DNA of 64,000 bases from Chitinophagales bacterium (GCA_020636645.1 JACJXO010000001.1:496001-560000), one strand, 5' to 3'; shown: positions 38,112-47,414, numbered from the stretch's first letter. A program made the numbers and translations. The notes: generated from the letters alone by a model not told the origin.

Positions 38112-38984
38112 ATGAGCGTATTGGTTGGCAGTTATTCGAGGGTCATTGTACAGGGATTCACAGGCAAGGAAGGAACCTTCCACGCCGAACAGATGATCGA
38201 ATACGGCACTCCGGTTGTGGGTGGAATCACGCCGGGCAAAGGAGGTAGCAAACACCTGAATAAGCCGGTATTCAACACCGTGGCCGATGCCGTTGATAAA
38301 GAAGGTGCCAATACATCCATCATTTTCGTTCCACCGGCATTTGCTGCAGATGCCATCATGGAGGCTGCTGAAGCCGGTATCAAGGTCATTGTGGCCATTA
38401 CTGAAGGCATTCCGGTTCAGGATATGGTAAAGGCCAAGGCCTATATCCAGGACCGCGACTGTACACTGATAGGTCCGAACTGCCCGGGCATCATCACCCC
38501 TGGTGAAGCCAAGGTGGGTATCATGCCCGGTTTCATACACAGAAAAGGCCACATCGGTATCGTCTCCCGTTCCGGTACGTTGACCTATGAGGCGGTCGAT
38601 CAGGTGACGAAAGCCGGTATGGGACAAAGCACCTGCATAGGTATTGGCGGAGATCCTGTAATTGGAACGACTACCCTCGATGCAGTGAAGTTGCTGATGG
38701 CCGACGACGATACCGAAGGGATCATCCTGATCGGCGAGATCGGTGGTACCATGGAAGCGCAGGCTGCTCAGTGGATCAAAGAGAACGGCACCAAACCGGT
38801 GGTGGGTTTCATTGCCGGACAAACGGCACCGAAAGGAAGAACCATGGGTCACGCCGGCGCCATTGTAGGTGGCAAGGACGATACTGCTGCTGCGAAGATG
38901 GAGATCATGCGGGCCTGCGGCATTCATGTGGCCGAAACACCGGCAGTGCTGGGCGAGAAGATGCGGGAAGCGATTGCACGCTGA
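38112..38984 (+). CDS. sucD: Succinate-CoA ligase subunit alpha
   Basis: The 290-residue product begins VLVGSYSRVIVQGFTGKEGT, has the CoA-binding Rossmann region, GPNCPGIITPGE, SRSGTLTYEA and the phosphorylated His247 in MGHAGAIVGG. With SucC (not here) it interconverts succinyl-CoA and succinate with substrate-level phosphorylation in the TCA cycle. A TCA partner, fumC, lies 625 bases downstream, separated by a four-helix-bundle gene. A GCACGC/GCGTGC hairpin spans its stop codon. Confidence 0.97.
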   Translation: MSVLVGSYSRVIVQGFTGKEGTFHAEQMIEYGTPVVGGITPGKGGSKHLNKPVFNTVADAVDKEGANTSIIFVPPAFAADAIMEAAEAGIKVIVAITEGIPVQDMVKAKAYIQDRDCTLIGPNCPGIITPGEAKVGIMPGFIHRKGHIGIVSRSGTLTYEAVDQVTKAGMGQSTCIGIGGDPVIGTTTLDAVKLLMADDDTEGIILIGEIGGTMEAQAAQWIKENGTKPVVGFIAGQTAPKGRTMGHAGAIVGGKDDTAAAKMEIMRACGIHVAETPAVLGEKMREAIAR

Positions 38985-39018
38985 AGCGTGCGTGATGGGT
39001 GAATCCTGCGAATGCAGG
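38976..39018. repeat. Two adjacent hairpins at the sucD stop codon
   Basis: GCACGC-TGAA-GCGTGC (38976-38991) includes the sucD stop codon. CCTGC-GAAT-GCAGG (39005-39018) follows. Neither has a T-tract, so they are not ordinary terminators; they may stabilise the mRNA end. The following GTGAGGGGTGAGATCCTG resembles the period-7 repeat family seen elsewhere in the window. Confidence 0.5.
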
Positions 39019-39110
39019 AAGTGAGGGGTGAGATCCTGACAAGATGATTTATATTTTTTATTAAATAGATATTTTTTTCATTAACATTGGAGCTCATCAA
39101 ATGCTTAACC

Positions 39111-39467
39111 ATGTTTTTGAACTTAGCTCATACCAAATTGGATGTATATAGATCCACAAGAAGATTTGTTATGGACTGCTACCGATTGACGGCAGATCTT
39201 CCGGAAGAAGAGAAATACAACCTCTCCATGCAGATCAGAAGAGCTGCGCTATCTGTTCACCTTAATCTTGCGGAAGGAGCATCACGAAAATCCATATCCG
39301 AACGCAAAAGATACTTCGAGATCTCAAGAGGAAGTGTGGTAGAGGTCGATGCTGCTCTGGACATTGCCGATGATCTGTATTCTCTGAATCATGAATTATT
39401 GATAACCCTTGAACAGTCCATGAAAAGTACTTTTCGTGGTTTAAGCGGACTGATCAGAACAATATGA
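39111..39467 (+). CDS. Four-helix-bundle protein (S23/IVP-like)
   Basis: The 118-residue all-helical product matches the four-helix-bundle family first seen in 23S rRNA intervening sequences: LDVYRSTRRFVMDCYRLT, LPEEEKYNLSMQIRRAALSV, NLAEGASRKSISERKRYFEI and the C-terminal helix. Such genes are scattered singly in many Bacteroidota; their function is unknown, and relatives include the Avd accessory protein of diversity-generating retroelements. No rRNA or reverse transcriptase is nearby here. It splits sucD from fumC and is bordered by small repeats. ATG 39111 is preferred over a TTG at 39087. Confidence 0.85.
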   Translation: MFLNLAHTKLDVYRSTRRFVMDCYRLTADLPEEEKYNLSMQIRRAALSVHLNLAEGASRKSISERKRYFEISRGSVVEVDAALDIADDLYSLNHELLITLEQSMKSTFRGLSGLIRTI

Positions 39468-39609
39468 AGAACAAATCCAAAGTGAGCAACCATTCACTCC
39501 TGATCCTGATCGGGTTCACTTCCCGCCTTATCCCGATGTTAATCGGAGATAAACGGGATTCACCGCTCACTTATCACATTTCAATCTATAACTAAATTAT
39601 ACTTTACTG

Positions 39610-41007
39610 ATGATTACCTATAGAACCGAAAAAGACACCATGGGAACTGTTCAGGTTCCTGCTGATGCATACTACGGCGCACAGACCCAGCGCAGCATCA
39701 TGAATTTTCCCATTGCGCAGGACATCAACAGGATGCCGAAGGAGATCATCCGTGCTTTCGCTTATCTGAAAAAAGCAGCTGCCATCACCAACAATGAGCT
39801 GGGTGTGCTCGATGATGTCAAGTGTAAACTCATCGGCGAAGTATGCGATGAGATCCTGGCAGGAAAACTGGATGATCAGTTTCCGCTGGTGGTCTGGCAG
39901 ACCGGCTCCGGCACGCAGAGCAATATGAACGTGAATGAAGTGGTGGCATACCGGGCACATGTGCTCAACGGAGGCTCACTCACAGATGAGAAGAAGTCCG
40001 TTCACCCGAACGATGACGTCAACAAATCGCAGAGCAGCAATGACACTTTCCCTACTGCCATGCACATTGCTGCCTATAAGATATTAATGGAGGTGACCAT
40101 CCCCGGCATCGAGACCCTCAGGGATACACTGAAACAAAAATCAGAAGCCTACATGGATGTGGTGAAGATCGGTCGTACGCACCTGATGGACGCCACTCCC
40201 CTTACCCTCGGACAAGAGTTGAGCGGATATGTAGCACAACTGGATCACGGGTTGCGAGCTATCCGCAACAGCCTCACCCATCTGAGCGAACTGGCATTGG
40301 GAGGCACAGCTGTAGGAACCGGTATCAATACACCTACAGGGTATGCCGTAAAAGTGGCTGAGAACATCGCCAGGCTGACAGGCCTGCCCTTCGTGACTGC
40401 TCCCAACAAGTTTGAAGCACTGGCAGCACACGATGGCATCGTGGAAGCACACGGAGCATTGAAGATGGTGGCTGTGAGTCTGATGAAGATCGCTAATGAC
40501 ATCAGGCTGCTGGCCAGTGGTCCGAGGTGCGGTATCGGCGAGATCCACATACCCGATAACGAACCCGGTTCTTCCATCATGCCCGGCAAGGTCAATCCCA
40601 CCCAGTGTGAGGCCATGACCATGGTGGCTGCCCAGGTGATGGGCAATGACGTGGCCATCAACATCGGAGGTTCCAACGGTCACTTCGAACTCAATGTGTT
40701 CAAGCCAGTGATGATCTACAACTTCCTGCACAGTGCCCGCATCATCGGCGATGTATGTCGCTCCTTCAACGACAAGTGCGCTGTGGGTATCGAACCCATC
40801 CAGGACAATATCGACCACAACCTATACAACAGCCTGATGCTGGTGACCGCTCTCAACACGAAGATCGGGTACTACAAGGCAGCTGAGATCGCCCAGACAG
40901 CACACAAGAACGGCACTACTCTGAAAGAGACCGCCATTCAACTGGGCTACCTTACCGCCGAAGAGTTTGATGCGTGGGTGAAGCCGGAGGAGATGGTGGG
41001 GAGATGA
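39610..41007 (+). CDS. fumC: Fumarate hydratase class II
   Basis: The 465-residue product of the fumarase/aspartase superfamily hydrates fumarate to malate. It shows MGTVQVPADAYYGAQTQRS at the N-terminus, TGSGTQSNMNVNEV, the substrate loop with HPNDDVNKSQSSND, GRTHLMDATPLTLGQE, and the signature GSSIMPGKVNPTQCE with the catalytic Ser in the SS pair (~321-322). Length is typical. It is preceded by a 140-base gap with inverted repeats and no recognised promoter, and followed by a 450-base gap. Confidence 0.97.
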   Translation: MITYRTEKDTMGTVQVPADAYYGAQTQRSIMNFPIAQDINRMPKEIIRAFAYLKKAAAITNNELGVLDDVKCKLIGEVCDEILAGKLDDQFPLVVWQTGSGTQSNMNVNEVVAYRAHVLNGGSLTDEKKSVHPNDDVNKSQSSNDTFPTAMHIAAYKILMEVTIPGIETLRDTLKQKSEAYMDVVKIGRTHLMDATPLTLGQELSGYVAQLDHGLRAIRNSLTHLSELALGGTAVGTGINTPTGYAVKVAENIARLTGLPFVTAPNKFEALAAHDGIVEAHGALKMVAVSLMKIANDIRLLASGPRCGIGEIHIPDNEPGSSIMPGKVNPTQCEAMTMVAAQVMGNDVAINIGGSNGHFELNVFKPVMIYNFLHSARIIGDVCRSFNDKCAVGIEPIQDNIDHNLYNSLMLVTALNTKIGYYKAAEIAQTAHKNGTTLKETAIQLGYLTAEEFDAWVKPEEMVGR

Positions 41008-41458
41008 GTCCCGCATAACAACTGCTGGCTTGCTTTGCTGCGCTGCATTTGTATCGCGGGATTGACTGTCGCCAATGGAAGTAGCAGTTTTTTGATGGGG
41101 TATGGTTGATGGTGAAGCAATTTATCCGGTGCTGTCCAGTTGCCTTGGTCCGGCTGTCGGCTTTACACCGCCGGTATTTTTTTGTAGAATAAATATTATA
41201 GAATATATTATTATTATACTTATTTTGTATGATCATCTTCTATACCGGCGGGGGTATCGCCTCCATACGGGCTAGGAATTTACGTATCTGCCTTCGTTGG
41301 GGCAGTTTTTTTTCAACCCTTTTAGGGTTGGGGGGCAAGTTACACATGAGGGTTATACATATTTGACCACCACGGGGTCAACATGATCTCCCATAAACTT
41401 AATAATAAATGTTATGTAGCTCCAACGGGCTCCAGTGGAGCGACATTCATCGATCAAC
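41008..41458. other. 450-base non-coding gap after fumC
   Basis: No convincing gene is seen on either strand. The first half has short runs of T and low complexity near 41190-41225 (AT-rich). The second half holds three different palindromes, listed separately. The GC-rich pieces between them do not code. Confidence 0.6.
41314..41441. repeat. Cluster of three dissimilar palindromes (REP-like)
   Basis: CAACCCT-TTT-AGGGTTG at 41314-41330, TTGACC...GGTCAA at 41363-41381 and GCTCCA...TGGAGC at 41419-41441, the last inside TGTAGCTCCA...TGGAGCGACA. The last type looks like intergenic repeats common in Bacteroidota that are often mobilised by REP-associated transposases. None has a T-tract in the right place for a terminator of the minus-strand gene that ends at 41459. 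Confidence 0.55.
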
Positions 41459-44400
41459 CTATTCCACCACCCACTTGATGGTTTGTTGTTGCCCATCTGC
41501 CTGTAGTTGCACCAAATACAGCCCCGGGGTGTAGTGTGCTATGCCACATACCTTGCTACCGGTAAAGGTGCCCGATTCTATGAACCTGCCATCGAGGGTG
41601 TAAATAGTAAAATGCACCTCTTGCAACAAAGTGCTCGCCAGGGTTACCTGCTCTGTTGCCGGATTGGGGAACAGCGAAAAGATGTCTGCTGTGGCAGTTG
41701 CAGCCGCATAGCGCTCATCATAGAAGGGGGGCTGGCAATGCGCTTCGGCAATCTGAGCCATATCATCCACCATCCAGTACGAGATGCCATACAACAGCTT
41801 ACAACTGCCATCGGGCAGACCATTCGTGTATTCGGCTTCTACGCGGTTTTTTAGCCATTTAAATTTCTGGTAGGCATAATTGTAGTCTTGTGCCATAAAA
41901 AGCTGGTAGGCGTCGTTAAACTGCGCTGCTACGCTGATTCTGCCTCCCCCTTGCTGGTTGATTAAATAGGCACAGGAGTTATCGTTCATACGCAATGTTA
42001 AAGCGGCTTCATCCATTTCTTCTTCACAATTGGCACCCGCACAAGTACAACTGGTGGGTGCGGTTGTCAGGTAACCGCTTGTTTCTTTTGTTATATCGTT
42101 GCAGCCTGCATTAAAACCCAGCGACACGTCAGTGCCAATGGGTGCACCACCACCTGTCCAGTAGTTGTAGCGGGCCATGAGGGTTTCAGATACATACGTC
42201 TCATCAAAATAATCATAACAAATGTCAATAGCATAGGTGTTTCCATCAAAACGGTTGGGATACACAGGCCCATCATTGGCAATGGCATGTTCCATAGCAT
42301 CTATGTGCAGGGCAATGTCTTTGCCGGCAATACCGGTGCCGTTGTTGATGATCCAGCCACATCCTTCATCACCCACTACTATTTTTCTCAAGGAGCTTGG
42401 ATTGGCTATACCATCTACACTGGAAAATGCATGGATGCCTTTGTTGGTATTGTTTTTAATGGTAGCCAGGTTGCGCAAATAGATAGAACTGCTGTAAGAT
42501 TCAATGCCCTTGCTGTTGTTGCGAATGGTGGCACCATCTAGTATGAAATAGCGTGTATTATTCAGCATAACGCCATTGGCTGCAGTATGGTTTTTAATCA
42601 CCCCGGCCTCTATATGACATTCTATCACATCATACAAAAACATACCGGCGGTAGCATTGGCATTGCCCTCAATGCTGTTGGCATAGAGGTACATTCTGTC
42701 GACAGTGTTGGCTTCTATGCCCCAGGTATCATAGTTTTTCAAGGTGCTTTGCCGTAATTGCACGTTCACGATGTCTTCGGGGCACAGATCAATGTTTTCG
42801 ATTAAAATGGGAATATCAAAACCATCGAAGGTGCATTGCATCACCTCGAAGCTATCGGTATCATACACATGTATGCCGTTGTTGGCATGGGTACCGCCAT
42901 CATTGAACAGCACATTTTCGGCAAAAAACTCTGCAAAAGCGGTTCTGAGTTTGCTGTTGTTGTTATAGACGATTCTACAATCTTCCAGGTACACATCGCG
43001 GTCGTAGATGTAGAGGTCTGCGCCATCCTGCAGCCAGGCTTTCATATCGGGGGTGCCGGTACCCTGTAGCACAAAGCGGCTGTTGCTGCCCAGGTTAAAT
43101 ACTCCACCTGAATTATATTTTAAATAACCTGTACCAGTAAAAGTAAAATCAATATTATCTGCAGTTTTAATAGTGCCTCCATCTCTTAGATCAATGATGG
43201 CCGTTATATTGTTTAGTTCAATGTCATTACCATTTAGCAATAGAGTTCCACCATCTTCAATGATTATTTTAGTATTTGTGGCATTCGCTATGATGCTTCC
43301 TCCACTTTCAAGTACTATAATTCCGCCATTCTTAACTTCAATTGTAGCTCCAGATTCTAGTCTAACATCAGCCCCAGATTGAATGATTATTGAAGAGTTT
43401 TCATCAACTACTAAGCTTGAGGAAGATTTTAAAATCAATTCTGAGTTCGATAATAAGTTAAATTCTGTGGGCAAAGTATAATTGTAAGTAGCGTCTTTAT
43501 ATTCAGTATTCGGTGTTCCTGTATTGTTTAATGTAAGTACAGCCCCAGATGATACTTCCAAAGTTTCATTGGCAGGTAAATCAATGAAACCAGCCCACCT
43601 TTTGTTTGTAGCTATAGTCCAATCATCAAATGCGACTTCTATCTCAAACTCACCAGTAGTAGAGTTGTAGCTTGCGATACTCACTGATAATCCATTTAGT
43701 AATAGATTTCCTGTCTTATCATTTGTATAGTCAAAATCTACAAAATCAAGTATTGGGATTACACCATCTAAACCAAGTACATCGCCAACACTGAATTCCG
43801 CCCCCGGTTTCCCAAAGTGGTTATATGTGTTTGATGTAGTTCCACCTGAGTATTCTTTACTTATACCCTTTACTTCATTGCCGGTCCCTAAATTATAATT
43901 TGATTCAATATAAATAAGATCGATTCCATCCTCTGTGTCATAATCACCTCTTATTGAGGTGAAATCATTACTACTACTAATTGGGTTGTCTTCTCCAATT
44001 TCAAATACAGATTGATTTCCATATCCAGGGATATATTCTTCAAACTTGTATTCATAATCTCTATTACCGTCTCCATGCAATACCTTAAATTGATTTGAAT
44101 GTCCTGGACTTGCAGAAACATCAATATTTGATCTATTGCTACCACCGTTAGATATGTACATGTATATACCTGCATTCATGGTTGGTAAATATGTGTATGA
44201 ACTTGTTTCCCACCTTTCATCTAGATAGGCGTTTGTTTTTTGCCTATTTTCAATCCATAGATAAGTATTTGTAGTGTTAGGAATTTCAATTCTTATAGCC
44301 TCACCATCCTCATTGAGATCTCCTAAATAGTAGCTGCCATTGTTAGCAACATCATTTTCTATCGTTGTCAGATTAGGTAACCAGCCTGCCCACCACTTTT

Positions 44401-45193
44401 CCCAGGCATTGGCGTCTTTAAATGGTCCGTGATTATGTGACATCATGCCCCAGCCAAAGTAAGTTTCATACTTTTGATCCACTACTGTATTTGCAGCCAT
44501 TCTGTGAGGGGCACGCCATATTTCATGAGAAAATTCATGAACAAAAAGAAGGGCGTTTGACCAATAGTTGCCTTGATTGCTATCATGTACATGACCTTCT
44601 CGGATATAAAAAGTTTTAAGTGTACCAGTTGAATTTGTTGTTACTGTTCCTGAACCTATAGAGGCATACCCGCCGTCTGAACCATTTGAATTTACATCTC
44701 TATAAATTACAACTACATAATCAACGTAATTATCAGGAGATGAGTAGGAGTTGTCACTTTGCCAGTCAGAAAAATTTGGTCTACTATCATAATTTTCCCA
44801 AGGAAAACTTCCATCATTGGCTGAAATCCAAGTATAGACCTCAGACAAAATTTTATTTGGAACAATAACTAAATTAGGATATACATCTGCGGTTACCTTG
44901 AAGGGATCAGAAGTGTACTTAGTCATTTCGTAGTAATACTTTGAAAGATTGTCGTTATTGCCAATTTCGGCTACATCAGATTCAAACAAATCATAACCCC
45001 AAGAAGGTATTTCGCCGGAATCCCAATCATCCATTGTAACGGTCGAACCACTTATTTCTGCAAAAATGATTAGCATATGCAACTCTCCTTGAGGAGTATG
45101 CTTATAGCCATAAATTGAGTTGTCTTGAGAAAAAAGATAATGTATCTGCGCATTAATAATGCAAATCGCAAATAGAGTTTTGAATAAATTCAT
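41459..45193 (-). CDS. Secreted metalloprotease with beta-helix and T9SS type A sorting domain
   Basis: The 1244-residue product has a signal peptide (ends LFSQ). Residues ~25-400 are an M6-like peptidase: HEFSHEIWRAPHR gives zinc ligands His219 and His223 and catalytic Glu220, with GWGMMSHNHGPFKDANAWEKWW downstream. Residues ~560-1000 form a parallel beta-helix of 20-25-residue turns (LTLNN, IIIQSGADVRLESGATIEV, then YLYANSIEGNANATAGMFLY). The C-terminus (FSLFPNPATEQVTL...GLYLVQLQADGQ) is a clear T9SS type A sorting domain, so it is surface-exposed or released. GC content rises sharply at ~43,100 (residue ~698), making the gene a mosaic. Its start overlaps the upstream gene by 4 bases. Confidence 0.85.
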   Translation of the reverse strand: MNLFKTLFAICIINAQIHYLFSQDNSIYGYKHTPQGELHMLIIFAEISGSTVTMDDWDSGEIPSWGYDLFESDVAEIGNNDNLSKYYYEMTKYTSDPFKVTADVYPNLVIVPNKILSEVYTWISANDGSFPWENYDSRPNFSDWQSDNSYSSPDNYVDYVVVIYRDVNSNGSDGGYASIGSGTVTTNSTGTLKTFYIREGHVHDSNQGNYWSNALLFVHEFSHEIWRAPHRMAANTVVDQKYETYFGWGMMSHNHGPFKDANAWEKWWAGWLPNLTTIENDVANNGSYYLGDLNEDGEAIRIEIPNTTNTYLWIENRQKTNAYLDERWETSSYTYLPTMNAGIYMYISNGGSNRSNIDVSASPGHSNQFKVLHGDGNRDYEYKFEEYIPGYGNQSVFEIGEDNPISSSNDFTSIRGDYDTEDGIDLIYIESNYNLGTGNEVKGISKEYSGGTTSNTYNHFGKPGAEFSVGDVLGLDGVIPILDFVDFDYTNDKTGNLLLNGLSVSIASYNSTTGEFEIEVAFDDWTIATNKRWAGFIDLPANETLEVSSGAVLTLNNTGTPNTEYKDATYNYTLPTEFNLLSNSELILKSSSSLVVDENSSIIIQSGADVRLESGATIEVKNGGIIVLESGGSIIANATNTKIIIEDGGTLLLNGNDIELNNITAIIDLRDGGTIKTADNIDFTFTGTGYLKYNSGGVFNLGSNSRFVLQGTGTPDMKAWLQDGADLYIYDRDVYLEDCRIVYNNNSKLRTAFAEFFAENVLFNDGGTHANNGIHVYDTDSFEVMQCTFDGFDIPILIENIDLCPEDIVNVQLRQSTLKNYDTWGIEANTVDRMYLYANSIEGNANATAGMFLYDVIECHIEAGVIKNHTAANGVMLNNTRYFILDGATIRNNSKGIESYSSSIYLRNLATIKNNTNKGIHAFSSVDGIANPSSLRKIVVGDEGCGWIINNGTGIAGKDIALHIDAMEHAIANDGPVYPNRFDGNTYAIDICYDYFDETYVSETLMARYNYWTGGGAPIGTDVSLGFNAGCNDITKETSGYLTTAPTSCTCAGANCEEEMDEAALTLRMNDNSCAYLINQQGGGRISVAAQFNDAYQLFMAQDYNYAYQKFKWLKNRVEAEYTNGLPDGSCKLLYGISYWMVDDMAQIAEAHCQPPFYDERYAAATATADIFSLFPNPATEQVTLASTLLQEVHFTIYTLDGRFIESGTFTGSKVCGIAHYTPGLYLVQLQADGQQQTIKWVVE

Positions 45194-46068
45194 AGATTTA
45201 ATATTGTTTTAGAAATGGTATTATTTGTGTTAATTGCATGAAAAAGTAATATTCCCTTTGGAAACATTGAACAATCTAAGTAGTATGAACCTTTTGAAAA
45301 AGTATTTTGATAGTACAATTCACCTGTTAAACTATAAATACAAAGAGTTATCGGACTTGAGCGGATTGAAAGTTCTACAATATTTCCGACCTGTTGGGTA
45401 ATATTTAGTGATGTCTGGTCATTATAACTATTTATTGCTGTCAAATCGTTAATTACAGCGTGGATCTGAAAGCTGAATATGTTACGTTCCGTTGCACATT
45501 CTCCAGTAATATATTCATCAGGATTTTGAAATTGGTATACTAGTGGAGCTCTATCATAATAAAAACCACCATAGCCATAACAGTAATAGTTTGTTGAGAT
45601 ACATATTGCATTCAAATCAATAGCACAAAAATAGTTTATGTTGGAAGTCGCATAAACATACTCTAGCGATAAACTTCCATCATTGAATGTAAAATCTGAA
45701 GTGTCCCAATAAAGTGTTACATACTCTTCTCCAAAATAGTCAAATGAATCTGATATCACATAGACATCCCAAGTTACAATATCTTGAAATGGCAGTATGT
45801 TGGTTTTCATGTTTGCTGGGCAGGTTAATGAATCAATTTCCACATCATATGAATTTGTTCTGATGCCAACTGGATATGAAAAGTTGGTATCTATTTGATC
45901 ATATGAAATGTCAAAACCAGGTGTGGCATCGTATGCCAGACCTATCGTAATAGTGTCGGAAACTATTCCATCAGTACGTTGTACGTAAAAGTTTGCTGAC
46001 CAATCAGGAGTTTGTCCAAATAAAGCGCATGTCAATAAGTTCAAAACTACAATTATAATGTATTTCAT
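45190..46068 (-). CDS. Secreted protein of unknown family, paralogue of the gene at 47415-48299
   Basis: The 292-residue product has a signal peptide (ALFGQ). The body is beta-rich, and residues ~20-160 align with the neighbour at 47415: PDWSANF / PPWNTKF, DGIVSDTITIG / DGYTDTLWIG, DTNFSYPVGIR / DTSFQYPLAIR, WDTSDF / WDTTDF. The C-terminus (CIYSLTGELYYQNTFSKG...GILLFHAI) resembles a T9SS type A tail but lacks the YPNP motif. I do not recognise a known family. It overlaps the metalloprotease start by 4 bases, so the pair is an operon. An IS3 element lies 60 bases upstream. AT-rich. Confidence 0.72.
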   Translation of the reverse strand: MKYIIIVVLNLLTCALFGQTPDWSANFYVQRTDGIVSDTITIGLAYDATPGFDISYDQIDTNFSYPVGIRTNSYDVEIDSLTCPANMKTNILPFQDIVTWDVYVISDSFDYFGEEYVTLYWDTSDFTFNDGSLSLEYVYATSNINYFCAIDLNAICISTNYYCYGYGGFYYDRAPLVYQFQNPDEYITGECATERNIFSFQIHAVINDLTAINSYNDQTSLNITQQVGNIVELSIRSSPITLCIYSLTGELYYQNTFSKGSYYLDCSMFPKGILLFHAINTNNTISKTILNL

Positions 46069-46181
46069 ACTTTGCTATTGTAATAGTGAAGATAATATAC
46101 CCAAATGATTTAATGGTTTAAATTATAATGTACCCCAAATTTAAGACAGGTGATTTAGTGTGAATTTACTAAATTACCGAT

Positions 46182-46469
46182 ATGACAAAACGAACACGTC
46201 GCGTTTTTAACGCAAGCTTCAAGGCCAAGGTAGCTTTGGAAGCGCTCCGGGAGCGTCAAACCGTTGAGTAGATTGCAAAAAAGTATGAATTACCCCCCAA
46301 TCAGGTGTCTAACTGGAAGAAAGAATTTATAAATAACGCGGCTGCGGCTTTTGATGGCGGAGCCACTACTGAGGAATCAAGGACCCAGGAAGCGACCATT
46401 GAAAAGTTGTATGCGCAGATCGGCCAGTTGAAGGTTGAGAATGACTGGATGAAAAAAAAATTGCAATGA
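46182..46469 (+). pseudogene. IS3 orfA (HTH protein) with an in-frame stop
   Basis: Translation from ATG 46182 gives a typical orfA (RRVFNASFKAKVALEALRE...KYELPPNQVSNWKKEF...QIGQLKVENDWMKKKL), a helix-turn-helix and leucine-zipper protein that binds the IS ends. Codon 30 is TAG (46269-46271), where relatives have Gln or Glu (..TVEQIAKKY..), so a single C-to-T change from CAG is the likely cause. The rest of the frame is intact to TGA 46467. An A9 run at 46452-46460 would serve -1 frameshifting into orfB. The element may be immobile unless the stop is suppressed. Confidence 0.85.
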
Positions 46470-47308
46470 AGCCGTTATCTGAGCGAAGGGAGATGATCAA
46501 GCCTGAAAAAGAATTGAGTATCGTGCGCCAGTGCGCATTAGCCGGTATTCACCGCAGCGGTTTATATTATAAGCCGGTAGCTGAGTCAGAAGAAAACCTG
46601 CATATTATGCGCTTGATGGATGAACAGTATTTTAAAACGCCATTTTATGGCATCAGACACATGAAGCATTGGTTAGAGGATAAGGGGATCTTCATCAACC
46701 ACAAACGCGTTAAGCGATTAATGGCACTTATGGGCTGGCAAACGATCTATCATAAGCGAAACACCAGCAAGCCGAATAAGCAAAATCCGGTGTATCCCTA
46801 TTTATTGAAAGGATTGGAAATTAAACGAAGCAATCAAGTGTGGGCAATAGACATTACATATGTTGCCATGCGCAGGGGGTTTATGTATTTATGCGCTGTA
46901 ATAGACGTGCATACACGCTTTGTGGTCAACTGGAGTTTATCCAACCTTATGAGCAGCCAGTGGTGTCGTCAAGTGGTTGAGGAGGCCATCTGTAACCATG
47001 GACAACCAGAAATTATCAACTCAGACCAAGGGTCTCAATTTACTGCTTATGAATACATCAGTCTCCTTTCTGAGCGAGAAAATCCAATAAAAATCAGCAT
47101 GGATGGCAAAGGCAGAGCTATCGACAACATCTTCATTGAGCGCCTTTGGAAATCTGTAAAATACGAATGTATCTACCTGCATGGATTTGAGGACGGTGTA
47201 CAACTCTATAACGGCTTGAATGAGTATTTTTCCTTCTATAACTATGAGAGAAATCACCAGTCCCTTGGCTACAAAAAACCAGCATCATTTTATTTGAAAG
47301 CTGCTTAA
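46466..47308 (+). CDS. IS3-family transposase OrfB (DDE integrase core)
   Basis: The 280-residue product has an N-terminal HTH_21-type segment (IMRLMDEQYFKTPFYGIRHM) and an rve integrase core with Asp129 (WAIDITYV), Asp187 (NSDQGSQF) and Glu225 (DNIFIERLWKSVKYE), all three catalytic acids present. It ends with NYERNHQSLGYKKPASFY, the usual IS3 C-terminus. It overlaps orfA by 4 bases and is normally made as an OrfAB fusion by -1 frameshifting. OrfB itself is intact. Confidence 0.93.
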   Translation: MKPLSERREMIKPEKELSIVRQCALAGIHRSGLYYKPVAESEENLHIMRLMDEQYFKTPFYGIRHMKHWLEDKGIFINHKRVKRLMALMGWQTIYHKRNTSKPNKQNPVYPYLLKGLEIKRSNQVWAIDITYVAMRRGFMYLCAVIDVHTRFVVNWSLSNLMSSQWCRQVVEEAICNHGQPEIINSDQGSQFTAYEYISLLSERENPIKISMDGKGRAIDNIFIERLWKSVKYECIYLHGFEDGVQLYNGLNEYFSFYNYERNHQSLGYKKPASFYLKAA

Positions 47309-47414
47309 TCTAATGAATCTAATATTCAATTATCTTTATCTAACATCCTGTCCTAATAGCTGGGTACATTATATAAACATTTAAAGCACAATAATAAAAT
47401 AATGTATATTTTCT

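Larger units (their letters stand above)
46128..47369 (+). mobile_element. IS3-family insertion sequence (~1.24 kb)
   Basis: The ends are imperfect inverted repeats. The left end reads ATGTACCCCAAATTTAAGAC. The right end, read inward on the other strand, begins ATGTACCCAGCTATTAGGAC. Both continue with AGG. A TATA direct repeat flanks both sides (46124-46127 and 47370-47373), possibly the target duplication, although the boundary is ambiguous in this AT-rich DNA. Inside are orfA (with a nonsense codon) and orfB in the -1 frame with an A9 run at 46452-46460 near the overlap, the normal IS3 layout. It lies between two paralogous minus-strand genes and is oriented opposite to them. Confidence 0.85.

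Noticed and set aside
40952..41236. A 94-codon minus-strand frame downstream of fumC
   Set aside because: Low-complexity AT-rich start and Ser/Pro-rich end antisense to fumC; no family features.
41314..41330. CAACCCT-TTT-AGGGTTG as a terminator
   Set aside because: The eight-T run precedes the stem on the plus strand, so on the minus strand the hairpin is followed by A, not T. It does not fit a terminator for the gene ending at 41459.
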